Counted from the first letter of the stretch, positions 27,230 to 35,648 are shown. The stretch: 64,000 nt of DNA from Alphaproteobacteria bacterium (GCA_024743275.1 JANSWW010000011.1:1-64000); one strand, 5' to 3'. A program made the numbers and translations. The notes: generated from the sequence alone by a model not told the origin.

Positions 27230-28615
27230 ATGACCGAGGTTAAGACCCCCAACTACGACCCGATCGACACGGTCGAGTTCCAGGCCCGCGATGCCGCCCA
27301 CCATCTCCATCCCTTCACCGATTACGCCGGGTTGGCCGAGGAGGGGACACGGATCGTCACCCGGGCCGAGGGGTCGGTGATCCATGACAGCACCGGCAAG
27401 CGCCTCTTGGACGGGATGGCCGGTCTGTGGTGCGTCAACATCGGCTACGGCCGGCGCGAGCTGGCCGACGTCGCTTACCGGCAGATGCTCGATCTGCCCT
27501 ATTACAACACCTTCTTCAAATCCACGACGCCACCGGCGACGCGCCTCGCGGAGAAGCTCGCCGAGCTGGCCCCGACCGGTCTCACCAAGGTGTTCTTCAA
27601 CAATTCCGGCTCCGAGGCGAACGACACCCTGGTCCGCCTCATCCGCCACTACTGGAACGTGATGGAGCGGCCGGCGAAGAAGCACATCATCAGCCGGCAT
27701 ATGGCCTATCACGGTTCGACCGTGGCGGCGGCCAGCATCGGTGGGATGGCGGCGATGCACGGGCAGGCCGACCTGCCGCTGCCGGGCTTTCATCATATCG
27801 ACCCGCCCTATCACTACCGGGACGGCCAGGGCATGACCGAGGCGGTTTTCGCCAAGCACGCGGCGGATCTCCTCGAGGCGAAGATCCAGGCATTGGGACC
27901 GGACAATGTCGCGGCCTTTTTCGGCGAACCGGTGATGGGGGCGGGCGGCGTCATCGTCGCGCCCGAAGGTTATTGGGAGCGGATCCAGGAGATCTGCCGG
28001 AAACACGAGGTGCTGCTGGTCGCCGACGAGGTGATCTGCGGCTTCGGCCGGACAGGACGCTGGTTCGGCAGCCAGACCCTCGGGATCGAGCCGGACATGA
28101 TGCCGATCGCCAAGGGTCTATCCTCGGGATATCAGCCGATTTCCGCCTGTCTCGTGCACGAACGCATCGCCAATGCGGTGGGCGAGCACGGCGAGTTCTT
28201 CCACGGCTACACCTATTCCGGCCATCCGGTCGCCTGCGCCGTCGCCCTGGAGAACATCCGCATCATCGAGGAGGAGGGGCTGGTCGAGCGGGTGCGCGGC
28301 GATATCGGACCCTATTTCCAAAAGAAGCTCCACGAGATGGCCGACCATCGGTTGGTCGGCCAGGTTCAAGGCCTCGGCCTGTTGGGCGCCATGGAACTGG
28401 TGGCCGACAAGAAGACGGCGACCCCGTTCCGCAATGTCGGCACCGTGGGCACCATGGCCCGGGACCACAGCCTCGATATCGGCCTGGTGATGCGGGCGGT
28501 CGGGGACCGGCTGGTCCTCTCGCCGCCTTTGGTGATCACCCGGGCCGAGGTGGACGAGTTGTTCGAGAAGGCCCGCATGGCGATCGACCGGACCGCGGCG
28601 GATCTCGGCCGATGA
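27230..28615 (+). CDS. spuC: Class III aminotransferase, putrescine/spermidine-pyruvate type
   Basis: A PLP-dependent omega-aminotransferase, most like SpuC-type enzymes that move the amino group of putrescine or a related amine to pyruvate. Seen are FFNNSGSEANDT (phosphate-binding), the AYHGST motif, VLLVADEVICGFGRTG with the PLP-ring Asp, and the Schiff-base lysine in MPIAKGLSSGYQP (Lys 295). From ATG 27230 it has 461 residues. It starts an apparent operon with a lipase (25-base gap) and a small cupin. Together with the two synthetase-like genes it points to polyamine catabolism. Other omega-amino acid substrates are possible. Confidence 0.85.
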   Translation: MTEVKTPNYDPIDTVEFQARDAAHHLHPFTDYAGLAEEGTRIVTRAEGSVIHDSTGKRLLDGMAGLWCVNIGYGRRELADVAYRQMLDLPYYNTFFKSTTPPATRLAEKLAELAPTGLTKVFFNNSGSEANDTLVRLIRHYWNVMERPAKKHIISRHMAYHGSTVAAASIGGMAAMHGQADLPLPGFHHIDPPYHYRDGQGMTEAVFAKHAADLLEAKIQALGPDNVAAFFGEPVMGAGGVIVAPEGYWERIQEICRKHEVLLVADEVICGFGRTGRWFGSQTLGIEPDMMPIAKGLSSGYQPISACLVHERIANAVGEHGEFFHGYTYSGHPVACAVALENIRIIEEEGLVERVRGDIGPYFQKKLHEMADHRLVGQVQGLGLLGAMELVADKKTATPFRNVGTVGTMARDHSLDIGLVMRAVGDRLVLSPPLVITRAEVDELFEKARMAIDRTAADLGR

Positions 28616-28640
28616 CGCCGTCCCGCCAATCGGAGCGTTT

Positions 28641-29573
28641 ATGAGCGCGACGTTGGACGCCCTGGGGGCCGAGACCTTCTGGGTCGAGCGGCCGAGCCGG
28701 CTGGTCGGCCAGGTGCGCCTGCGCGTCTGCCGGATCCCGGCCAAAGGGGACGGCCCGAGAAACACGCTGCTGATGCTCCATGGCTACACCGAATTCCTCG
28801 AGAAATACGCGATCGAGGTCTTCGGGCGGATGCAGGCCATGGGCTATACGGTCTGGTCCTTCGACTGGCGCGGGCAGGGCCTGTCGACCCGGTTGACCGG
28901 CGATCCGATGCGCGGCCATGTGTTGAGCCTCGACGATCATCTCGACGACGCCAAGGCCATCGTCCACATGATGGCGGAGCGAGACGGCGGCGATGTCGTG
29001 CTGGTCGGACATTCCATGGGGGGTCATCTCGCCCTCAGACTGCTGGCGGAAAAGCCCGAGCCGTTCCGCCATGGCGTGATCCTTTCGCCGATGATCGGCA
29101 TTCGGACCAACGGCCTGCCGGTGGCGGTGGCGCGCGGCCTGCTCGCCCTGTTCTCCGGCATGGGCCTGGCGAAACGCTATCCCCCGGGGGTGCCGCCGAC
29201 GGACCCGCTCGACCGGAAATTCGAGAACAATATCCTGACCACGGACCAGCGGCGTTTCCACGCGGTTCGCGACACGATGCGGGATAATCCGAAGCTGCGG
29301 ATCGGGGCGCCGACCATCGGATGGGCGGCGGCGGCCTTTCGCAGCATCGCCACCCTGTCCCGGCCCGACTATCTCGCCCGGATCGAAACCCCGATGCGGA
29401 TGTTCCTGTCCGGCAACGACCGGGTGGTCGACAACGAGGCCGCCCGCCGGCTGGTAAATTTCATCCCCAATGCCGACCTGATCGAGGTCGCGGGGGCCGA
29501 GCATGAGTTGTTGATGGAAACCGACGACCGTCAGGTTCCGGTTTGGACCTATCTGGAGGAGCTGACCAAATGA
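28641..29573 (+). CDS. Alpha/beta hydrolase, monoacylglycerol lipase/lysophospholipase type
   Basis: A serine hydrolase of the serine-aminopeptidase S33 / PldB-like group, 310 residues. The oxyanion region LMLHGYTEF is at about 44-52, the nucleophile elbow GHSMGG puts Ser at 125, the acid is probably in LSGNDRVVDNEA, and the His in AGAEHELLMETD. FDWRGQGLSTR is typical of lysophospholipase-like members. It has no signal peptide, so it is cytoplasmic. Its stop overlaps the next start as ATGA. The likely substrate is a monoacyl lipid or a small ester, not resolvable here. Confidence 0.85.
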   Translation: MSATLDALGAETFWVERPSRLVGQVRLRVCRIPAKGDGPRNTLLMLHGYTEFLEKYAIEVFGRMQAMGYTVWSFDWRGQGLSTRLTGDPMRGHVLSLDDHLDDAKAIVHMMAERDGGDVVLVGHSMGGHLALRLLAEKPEPFRHGVILSPMIGIRTNGLPVAVARGLLALFSGMGLAKRYPPGVPPTDPLDRKFENNILTTDQRRFHAVRDTMRDNPKLRIGAPTIGWAAAAFRSIATLSRPDYLARIETPMRMFLSGNDRVVDNEAARRLVNFIPNADLIEVAGAEHELLMETDDRQVPVWTYLEELTK

Positions 29574-29869
29574 CCGCACCCGCACGCAAACCCGCCATCG
29601 CCACCAAGCAGGTGGAAAACGACGAGGTGATCGTCACCCAATGGCGCTTTCCACCCCATAGCGAGACCGGCCACCACACCCATGCCTACGACTATGTCGT
29701 GGTGCCGACGGTGCCCGGCGTGCTGACCATCGAGGACGTCTCCGGCGCCGTGACGGAGAGCCCGCTGACCCTGGGTGGGAGCTATGCCCGCAAAGCCGGA
29801 GTCAGCCACAATGTGGCCAATGACAGCGAGGCCGAAATCGTCTTTGTCGAGATCGAGCTGAAGCGGTGA
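29570..29869 (+). CDS. Small cupin-domain protein
   Basis: A 99-residue single-domain cupin. It shows FPPHSETGHHTHAYDY, where the His residues match the first cupin motif that binds a metal, and the second motif is around GVSHNVANDSEAE. Such small cupins are often metal-dependent dioxygenases, isomerases or sensory proteins. The ATG at 29570 overlaps the lipase stop (ATGA), so it is translationally coupled to the aminotransferase-lipase operon. Substrate is unknown. Confidence 0.82.
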   Translation: MTAPARKPAIATKQVENDEVIVTQWRFPPHSETGHHTHAYDYVVVPTVPGVLTIEDVSGAVTESPLTLGGSYARKAGVSHNVANDSEAEIVFVEIELKR

Positions 29870-29904
29870 GGTAGGAGTGCCTATGCCAGGACTTTCCCCC
29901 TCAT

Positions 29905-29980
29905 CCCAACCCTCTCCCCCAGGGGCGAAGGAATTGTATCGAGCGCGCGTTTTCACCCTCTCCCCTCGGGGTGAGGGCCG
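29905..29980. repeat. GC-rich palindromic element upstream of mobA
   Basis: Between the cupin and mobA genes lies CCCTCTCCCC-TC-GGGGTGAGGG (29956-29977, one mismatch), preceded by a weaker CCCTCTCCCCCAGGGG near 29920. It resembles the palindromes at 24241-24299, so it looks like a dispersed repeat family. It may also work as a terminator or a transcript-stabilising element for the upstream operon. Confidence 0.65.
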
Positions 29981-30001
29981 GGGCGATTGGGGTGTAACCG
30001 G

Positions 30002-30667
30002 ATGGTGACCCAACGGATCGCGGCGATGCTGCTGGCCGGCGGGCTGGCCCGCCGCATGGGCGGGGGCGACAAGGGTCTGAAGGAGCTCGCGGGACGGCCG
30101 CTGATGGACCATGTTCTCGACCGTCTCAAGGGTCAGGACGGGGCCGTCGTCGATCCGGTCTTCATCAACGCCAATGGCGATCCCGGGCGCTTCGCACCCT
30201 GGGGACTGCCCGTCGTGCCGGATGTGGTCGAGGGCGCGCAGGGACCGCTGGCCGGCATTCTGACGGGTCTGCTCTGGCTTCGGGAGCATCGTCCGGATGT
30301 GCCCTGGCTCCTGACCGCGCCGGTGGATGGGCCCTTTCTACCGCTCGATCTGGCGGCCCGGCTGTTCGAGGCGGTGGCGGGGGACAACGGGGCGGAGGAC
30401 AACGGGGCGGACGATCGGGCGGATCTCGCCTGTGTCGCGTCCGGCGGGCGGGCGACGCCGGTGGTCGGCCTGTGGCCGGTCGCCCTGGCCGACGATCTGA
30501 AGGCCGCCGTCATCGGTGAGGAGATCCGCAAGGTCGACATCTGGACCGCGCGGCACCGGCTGAGCGTCGTGGAGTTTTCCGACGACCCGGTCGATCCCTT
30601 CTTTAACGCCAACCGGCCGGACGATCTTGCCGAAGCCGAAAGACTGCTCGGATTGTTGGAGAGCTGA
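30002..30667 (+). CDS. mobA: Molybdenum cofactor guanylyltransferase
   Basis: MobA attaches GMP to molybdopterin to form the bis-MGD cofactor used by many reductases. The nucleotide-binding start AAMLLAGGLARRMGGGDKG (residues 7-25) with GGxxxRMGxxDK is diagnostic. The segment GPLAGILTGLLWLRE and the catalytic-site PVDGPFLP follow, and DDPVDPFFNANRPDDL is the typical C-terminus. From ATG 30002 it has 221 residues. A repeated GAEDNGADDRAD insertion sits near residue 130. It stands alone, with no other moco gene nearby. Confidence 0.93.
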   Translation: MVTQRIAAMLLAGGLARRMGGGDKGLKELAGRPLMDHVLDRLKGQDGAVVDPVFINANGDPGRFAPWGLPVVPDVVEGAQGPLAGILTGLLWLREHRPDVPWLLTAPVDGPFLPLDLAARLFEAVAGDNGAEDNGADDRADLACVASGGRATPVVGLWPVALADDLKAAVIGEEIRKVDIWTARHRLSVVEFSDDPVDPFFNANRPDDLAEAERLLGLLES

Positions 30668-30684
30668 GCGGCTACAGTCCCGCT

Positions 30685-31551
30685 CTACATCCGGTGCCGG
30701 GCGACCCGGTTGATCAGGCGCATCCCGACCAGCGGGTCGATCGGAATGCCGAGGGTCAGGCGATCGTCGCCATAGATCGTCTCGTCACCCGGACATAGCG
30801 TGACACAGCCCTTGATCGCCGGGGTCTCACAGAAGGTTGTGTCGCAATGCCGGTCGATGAGTATTTCGAGGCCCCGCCGCAGGCCCGGGTCGAACCCTTC
30901 GAGGTGGAGTTTTACCGGTGGCGGGATCTGGAGGGCCGCCATGGCCAGCCGGATCGCCATGCCAGGATCCCCCTCGCTGATCACGATGTCGTAGCTGAGC
31001 GTGCTCAGGTCGCGCGGCCGGGGTGTCGAGAGCACGACGATCGGGTTGGGGATGCTCTCCGCATCCTCCAAGGGCGCCCCGGTCGCGATCAGCCCGTCCG
31101 GCGATCGGGCCCGGAAATCGTCTAGATCCTGTCTGTCCTCACCGATTTCGGGGAGCAGGTCTCCGGTCTCGAGCGCGTCCAGGAGGTCGTGGGCCAGTTC
31201 CGGGGCGAGCCCGAAGAAGATCAGCGATCGGGCGTCGACCGCCGCGGTGATCTTCAGCCGTCCGATTTCATCGATCAGATGATCGAGTTGCCGGCGCTCC
31301 AGGACGGACAGCGACCCGTTCGCGGCGACGGTTCCGGCGGCGATCTGGTCGATCATCGAGGCGATAAGCGATAGACGCCTGAGGCCCAACTGGCCGGACC
31401 CGCCCGCGAGCCGGTGGGCCTTGTCGCCGAGATCGGCCAGATCCAGCGGGGTTTGTCCGAAAACCTCCACGATCTCCGCGATTTGGTCTTCAAGCCTGGC
31501 GCGAAACCGATCGACGAGACTGTTGGGTTCGAAATCCGATGGCATCGACAT
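30685..31551 (-). CDS. Orphan histidine phosphotransfer (Hpt) protein with unknown C-terminal domain
   Basis: The N-terminal ~105 residues form an Hpt domain. The motif GDKAHRLAGGSGQLGLRRLS, with phospho-accepting His near residue 46, matches the family pattern HxLxGxxxxxG. The C-terminal part (about 165-288) has an alternating strand/helix pattern ending GIPIDPLVGMRLINRV. This resembles the last part of a receiver domain but lacks a clear Asp pocket; a degenerate receiver is my inference. No histidine kinase or regulator lies nearby, so its partners are elsewhere. It converges with mobA (17-base gap). Start ATG 31551 has GGGGAA upstream; ATG 31545 is an alternative. Confidence 0.72.
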   Translation of the reverse strand: MSMPSDFEPNSLVDRFRARLEDQIAEIVEVFGQTPLDLADLGDKAHRLAGGSGQLGLRRLSLIASMIDQIAAGTVAANGSLSVLERRQLDHLIDEIGRLKITAAVDARSLIFFGLAPELAHDLLDALETGDLLPEIGEDRQDLDDFRARSPDGLIATGAPLEDAESIPNPIVVLSTPRPRDLSTLSYDIVISEGDPGMAIRLAMAALQIPPPVKLHLEGFDPGLRRGLEILIDRHCDTTFCETPAIKGCVTLCPGDETIYGDDRLTLGIPIDPLVGMRLINRVARHRM

Positions 31552-31692
31552 TCGGTTTTCCCCGCCGCTGGACCGCCTTTGCTGAAATCAAAGGCGTGCA
31601 CATCAAAGGCATGCAGGGGGAAATCTACTCCGGGTGTTGCCCAAGGTCACCGCAAAAATCCGACGGCGCCGTCGCGACGATGGGGCCTTCTG

Positions 31693-31706
31693 TTGACGCA
31701 GGTCAA
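31693..31706 (+). promoter_or_regulatory. FNR/FixK-type operator upstream of the universal stress gene
   Basis: TTGACGCAGGTCAA is a perfect TTGAC-N4-GTCAA dyad of the Fnr/FixK/Crp family. Its centre is 78 bases before the start codon. If it activates from -41.5, transcription starts near 31741, leaving a 37-base leader with a strong AAGGAGGGAGAG ribosome site. Low-oxygen control of the downstream gene is the likely meaning. Confidence 0.7.
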
Positions 31707-31777
31707 TTCGCAGAAATCAACCGCATGCCATCGTTGTCCAAGATGCCGCAGCCACGGCACAAAAGAAGGAGGGAGAG

Positions 31778-32293
31778 ATGTTCAAAAAGATCCTGTGCCC
31801 GCTAGACGGGTCGGACCATGCCCGTAAGGCTTTCGGAATTGCCTGCGATCTGGCCAAGGCCGGGGACGGCGCGCTCGTGTTGTTCCATTCCCTGCTTGTG
31901 ACGGCGAATTCCGACGAGCTTCAGCAATTCGCCAAGATCGAGGGACTGGACGCGACCTTGGAGCCGCAAATCAAGAGCCTCTCGGCGATCGAAGCGCGCA
32001 TCGAGTATGAATTCGAAGAGCATCCGATCTCGGCCCGCGTGCTCACGGAGATCGGCCAGAAGATCCTGGACGACGCGAAGATGGATGCGAAGACGGCTGG
32101 TGTGAAGGACGTCGAGACGGTGCTGACCGGCGGCGACACCGCGTCCCAAATTCTACGGACGATCGAGGAGAAGGGGTGCGATTGCGTGGTCATGGGCTCG
32201 CGCGGCCTGAGCGATGTCCGTGCGCTGTTCCTCGGCAGCGTTTCCCACAAGGTGACCAATCAGGCGCCCTGTACCGTGATCGCGGTCAAATAG
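31778..32293 (+). CDS. Universal stress protein, UspA family
   Basis: A single-domain cytoplasmic stress protein of 171 residues. The start MFKKILCPLDGSDHARKA gives the first strand and the conserved Asp. The ATP-binding motif G-x2-G-x9-G-S is clear in GSRGLSDVRALFLGSVSHKV, so it belongs to the ATP-binding class. It contains an extra helical segment around 55-75 (EQ-rich FAKIEGLDATLEPQIKSL). The FNR-like box upstream predicts induction at low oxygen, as for several related genes in alphaproteobacteria. Confidence 0.92.
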   Translation: MFKKILCPLDGSDHARKAFGIACDLAKAGDGALVLFHSLLVTANSDELQQFAKIEGLDATLEPQIKSLSAIEARIEYEFEEHPISARVLTEIGQKILDDAKMDAKTAGVKDVETVLTGGDTASQILRTIEEKGCDCVVMGSRGLSDVRALFLGSVSHKVTNQAPCTVIAVK

Positions 32294-32420
32294 TCCCCAA
32301 ACTGATCCGACCCGACCGCCAGACAGGGGAAACGTGCTCCGGCGGTTCACCCCTTGACCATGAGGCCGGGACCGCCGACGCTGGAGTTGTGGTCCCGGTT
32401 GTGAACCAGGGGAGTCCGGA

Positions 32421-33080
32421 TTGGAACGCGCGCGCTATACCCGGATCGAGATCGCCGTCGACAGCTTCGTCCATGGCATCGGCTTCGCGCTGGCGGTCGT
32501 TGGATCGACCTTCCTGATTCTGGAGGCCGCCAACGGCCAGTCCAAACATGTGGCGGCGGCGTTGATCTATATGAGCGGGCTCATCGCCATGCTCACCGCG
32601 TCCGCGCTCTACAACATGAGCGGCAATGGCTGGTTCAAGCGCTTCGCCCGGCGCATGGACCATGCGGCGATCTTCGTGATGATCGCCGGCTCCTATACCC
32701 CCTTCGCGCTGCTGTCCATCGGCGGCAGCCTGGGCATCGGCCTTCTCGCCGCCGTCTGGACCGGCGCCCTTGCCGGGGCGGTCTGGAAGATCGCCTGGCC
32801 CCATCGCGGCGAACGCTTCGCCCCGCTGCTCTATCTCGCGCTCGGCTGGGTCGTGGTGCTGTTCTTCGACGAGCTCTACGCCGCCATGTCGGGGCTCGGG
32901 CTGGTCCTGCTGGTGGGTGGTGGCATCGCCTATTCGATCGGGGTGATCTTCTACCGCTGGCAGCATCTCCCCTTCCACAATGTGATCTGGCACGTCTTCG
33001 TCCTGATTGGCGCCGGCGCCCATTATGCCGTCGTGATCGCCGAGGTGATGCGCCCCGTCCCGCTGATGGCGGGAAGTTAG
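32421..33080 (+). CDS. Hemolysin III family membrane protein (PAQR-like)
   Basis: A 219-residue inner-membrane protein with seven predicted segments, of the YqfA / hemolysin III family. The conserved elements are present: DSFVHGIGFALAVVG at the N-terminus with an early His, SALYNMS, RRMDHAAIFVMIAGSYTPFA, and the C-terminal FHNVIWHVFVLIGAGAHYA. These His residues form a metal site in PAQR relatives. Despite the name, haemolysis is not established for most members. The start is TTG at 32421, with GGGGAG upstream. Its stop overlaps the convergent repeat-protein stop by four bases. Confidence 0.87.
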   Translation: MERARYTRIEIAVDSFVHGIGFALAVVGSTFLILEAANGQSKHVAAALIYMSGLIAMLTASALYNMSGNGWFKRFARRMDHAAIFVMIAGSYTPFALLSIGGSLGIGLLAAVWTGALAGAVWKIAWPHRGERFAPLLYLALGWVVVLFFDELYAAMSGLGLVLLVGGGIAYSIGVIFYRWQHLPFHNVIWHVFVLIGAGAHYAVVIAEVMRPVPLMAGS

Positions 33081-34849
33081 ATCAGGCTGGTGTCCTCAAC
33101 GGTCAGGCCCAGCACTTGGAAGTCGGGGCGCAGGCCAAGCCGCTCCAGATTGTCCGGCGCGCCGTCCCACCACACCGTGGTGAGGCCTGTCTCGACATTG
33201 CGCATGACCACCTCGTCGGTCCCGTCGCCGTTGTAGTCGGCGATCGCCAGTACCTCGCAGGTATCCATATTGAAGATCTGCCGGACATCGGTGACGTCGC
33301 CGTTCATCACGAAGTCGAAGGTAAGGGGACGGCCCTCGGAACGATCCTGGAAGATCACATCGTCCTGGCCGTTGCCGTCGAAATCGCCGATGCCCACGAG
33401 CTCGAAGTCCTTCCGGCCACCGAGCCGGATCAGCTCTCCCGGGTTCGCGGCGGAGAAGGCATAGGTCCATCCGTTGTCCTGGCGCTGCAGAATGACGTCG
33501 TCCTTGCCGTCGCCGTCGAGATCCGCAACCGCCAGGAAGTCCCGACCCGACTGATTGCCCATGCCGACTGCCGCCGCGGGATTGTCGCCGTCGGTGCGGT
33601 AGGTCCAGCCGTTGCCGCTGTTGCGCCAGAGCAGCTCCTGGGCACCGTCGCCGTCGAAGTCTCCGGTCGCGACCAGTTCCCGCCCGGCCATCCGGCCATG
33701 GCCGGCGATGTCGGTCGGGCTGGCCCCCTTGGACAGGAAGATCCAGTCCTTGCCGCTGTCATACATCAACACATCGTCGCTGCCGTCACCGTCGAAATCG
33801 GCGATCTCCAGAACCTCGCGTCCGGCCTGACCGCCCATGCCGCGCTTCTGAGCCGGATCGCCGTCCTCCATGACATAGCTCCAGCCGGTCATCATATTGC
33901 GGAACAGGATGTCCTGGGTCCCGTTGCCGTCGAAGTCGCCGGTGCCGAGCACCTCCTCACCGCAATGCTTGCCGAGGCCGCGCGCGGCGGAGAGGTCGGC
34001 GCCCGGGGCCAGGAACATGTACCCATTGGCGTCCCGCATCACCACGTCGCTGAGGCCGTCGCCGTCGAAGTCGCCGGTGGCGATCACCTGGCGCCCCGGC
34101 ACGCTGCCGAGCCCGACGCTGTCGCGGTACATTCCGCCCAGGGTGACGTGATAATGGCCGGTGGCCGGGTCGAACCAGACCACGTCCGCGCGCCCGTCGC
34201 CGTCGAAGTCGTCCGCCTCCGTCAAGTCGACCGGTCCCCGCCCGGCCGTGCCGTCGGAGACATAGCGGATCTCCTCGATGCCGGTGACCTCGCCGATAGT
34301 GGCCAGGTCGGCGGGGCGGTTGAGGATCAGGATGTCATAGCCGTCGCCGCCCGAGACGACGCGGTCGCCCGGACCCGCCTCGAGGATATCGTCTCCGCCG
34401 CCGCCATAGAGCACGTCGGCCCCGGTGCCGCCGATCAGCGTGTCGGCGCCCATGCCGCCTTCCAGCGTATCGCTGCCGCCGAAGCCCATGATGCTGTCGG
34501 CGCCGTCGCCGGCCGCGACGATCTCGTCGGCGTTGAAGCCCAGATGGGCGTGGTGGCCCGCGTCCTGTTCAGTCCGCAGCACGGTGAGGGTGATGTCGAG
34601 GCTTTCCACCGCGGTACCGCCGCCATCGCGCAGGATCAGGCTCGCCGGACTGCTCAGGGTCGTGAAGTTCGCGGGTGGGATGTAGGTGAGCCCTTCGGCG
34701 GTCAGCGCGAAGCTGCCGCCGGTGGAGTCCGACAGGGTATCCAGGGTCAACCCCTGCAACGACGAAAGCCCCGCTGCCGTCATCAGGGCATCGGGGCTTA
34801 AAACGGTCGTCTTTTGCGACGACGCACGAAGATTGAGCGCAACAGGCAT
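33077..34849 (-). CDS. Secreted RTX / FG-GAP repeat protein
   Basis: A 590-residue protein without a Sec signal. A run of RTX nonapeptides (GGMGADTLIGGTGADVLYGG, about residues 120-165) predicts calcium binding and type I secretion. After it come eight FG-GAP/VCBS repeats, each about 45-50 residues with a core such as GDFDGDGLSDVVMRD, which would form a calcium-bound beta-propeller. The C-terminus LTVEDTSLI fits a type I signal ending in hydrophobic residues. The N-terminal ~100 residues look like a cadherin-like module. I use ATG 34849; a TTG at 34900 would extend it by 17. No secretion genes are adjacent. It may act in adhesion or surface binding. Confidence 0.85.
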   Translation of the reverse strand: MPVALNLRASSQKTTVLSPDALMTAAGLSSLQGLTLDTLSDSTGGSFALTAEGLTYIPPANFTTLSSPASLILRDGGGTAVESLDITLTVLRTEQDAGHHAHLGFNADEIVAAGDGADSIMGFGGSDTLEGGMGADTLIGGTGADVLYGGGGDDILEAGPGDRVVSGGDGYDILILNRPADLATIGEVTGIEEIRYVSDGTAGRGPVDLTEADDFDGDGRADVVWFDPATGHYHVTLGGMYRDSVGLGSVPGRQVIATGDFDGDGLSDVVMRDANGYMFLAPGADLSAARGLGKHCGEEVLGTGDFDGNGTQDILFRNMMTGWSYVMEDGDPAQKRGMGGQAGREVLEIADFDGDGSDDVLMYDSGKDWIFLSKGASPTDIAGHGRMAGRELVATGDFDGDGAQELLWRNSGNGWTYRTDGDNPAAAVGMGNQSGRDFLAVADLDGDGKDDVILQRQDNGWTYAFSAANPGELIRLGGRKDFELVGIGDFDGNGQDDVIFQDRSEGRPLTFDFVMNGDVTDVRQIFNMDTCEVLAIADYNGDGTDEVVMRNVETGLTTVWWDGAPDNLERLGLRPDFQVLGLTVEDTSLI

Positions 34850-35027
34850 CGTTCGGCCACTCCCAATTCTAGGTAAGGCGTAAACACTCGGGCGGAACAA
34901 CCACCTTCTGCGGTCGAAAACCCTATGGTATTTGAGGGTACCCGTTTTGGTGGCATTGAGCGAGCGAAAAATTCACCCTCGCTTAAAACTCCTTAGAATG
35001 CCTGTTGCGCGATTTACACGTCAGAGA

Positions 35028-35648
35028 TTATTGGCGACGCAGTTCCGTTTCGATGATGATCTTCACCTCGTCACCGACATTGGGGACGAGATAGGTCATG
35101 CCGAAATCGCTCCGCTTGACGACGGTCTCCGCGGAGACGGCGAGGTAATGCGCGTCCTTGTAATAGGGCAGCACGCCGGACAGCGGATGGGTGCCGTTGA
35201 AGTTCATCGTGGCGTCGAGGGTGACCGGTTTGGTGACGCCGAGCATGGTCAGTTCGCCGACGATTTCGCCGGTGGTTTCGCCGGTCCGCCGGATCTCAGT
35301 GGTCTTGAAGGTGATTTCCGGGAACTGGGCGACGTTGAAGAAGTCTTCGTTCCGCAGATGCTCGTCCAGGGCCGCGACGTCGGTGTCGACGCTGGTCGCC
35401 TGGATGGTGACGTCCATGGCACTTTTCGTCGGGTCCGCCGGGTCGAAGGTGACCGTGCCGTCGAAGTCCTGGAACTGGCCGTAGAACTCGGAGAGGCCCA
35501 GGTGATTGATGGCGAATAGGATGTTCGTGTGGGCCTTGTCGAAGGCATAGGTCTCGACCGCCTTGGCCGGGGCCGCGACGAGCAGAGCGGCGCTGGCGAC
35601 GAGGGCGGTGGAAAGAAGGCTCTTGAGGGAGAAGTGCTTCGGAGTCAT
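35028..35648 (-). CDS. YceI-family periplasmic lipid-binding-like protein
   Basis: A 206-residue secreted protein of the YceI family, a lipocalin-like barrel that binds isoprenoid-type lipids in solved members. The signal peptide is clear (MTPKHFSLKSLLSTALVASA..., cleavage after AKA at about residue 30). Family patterns follow: YAFDKAHTNILFAINHLGLS, FQDFDGTVTFDPADP, and FNVAQFPEITFKTTEI. From ATG 35648 it has the usual length. It stands alone between the repeat-protein gene and gntR, and no cytochrome b561 neighbour is present. Confidence 0.9.
   Translation of the reverse strand: MTPKHFSLKSLLSTALVASAALLVAAPAKAVETYAFDKAHTNILFAINHLGLSEFYGQFQDFDGTVTFDPADPTKSAMDVTIQATSVDTDVAALDEHLRNEDFFNVAQFPEITFKTTEIRRTGETTGEIVGELTMLGVTKPVTLDATMNFNGTHPLSGVLPYYKDAHYLAVSAETVVKRSDFGMTYLVPNVGDEVKIIIETELRRQ

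Noticed and set aside
32421-33080. Hemolysin III as a virulence toxin
   Set aside because: The family name is historic. The sequence shows a PAQR-like membrane protein with His ligands, and no toxin feature.
33116-34801. Plus-strand frame of 561 codons opposite the FG-GAP gene
   Set aside because: The repeats in its translation mirror the FG-GAP repeats of the real gene, and no ribosome site or domain is present.
33077-34849. RTX protein as a pore-forming toxin
   Set aside because: Only a few nonapeptides are present, with no acyltransferase neighbour and no hydrophobic pore domain; FG-GAP repeats fill most of the protein.
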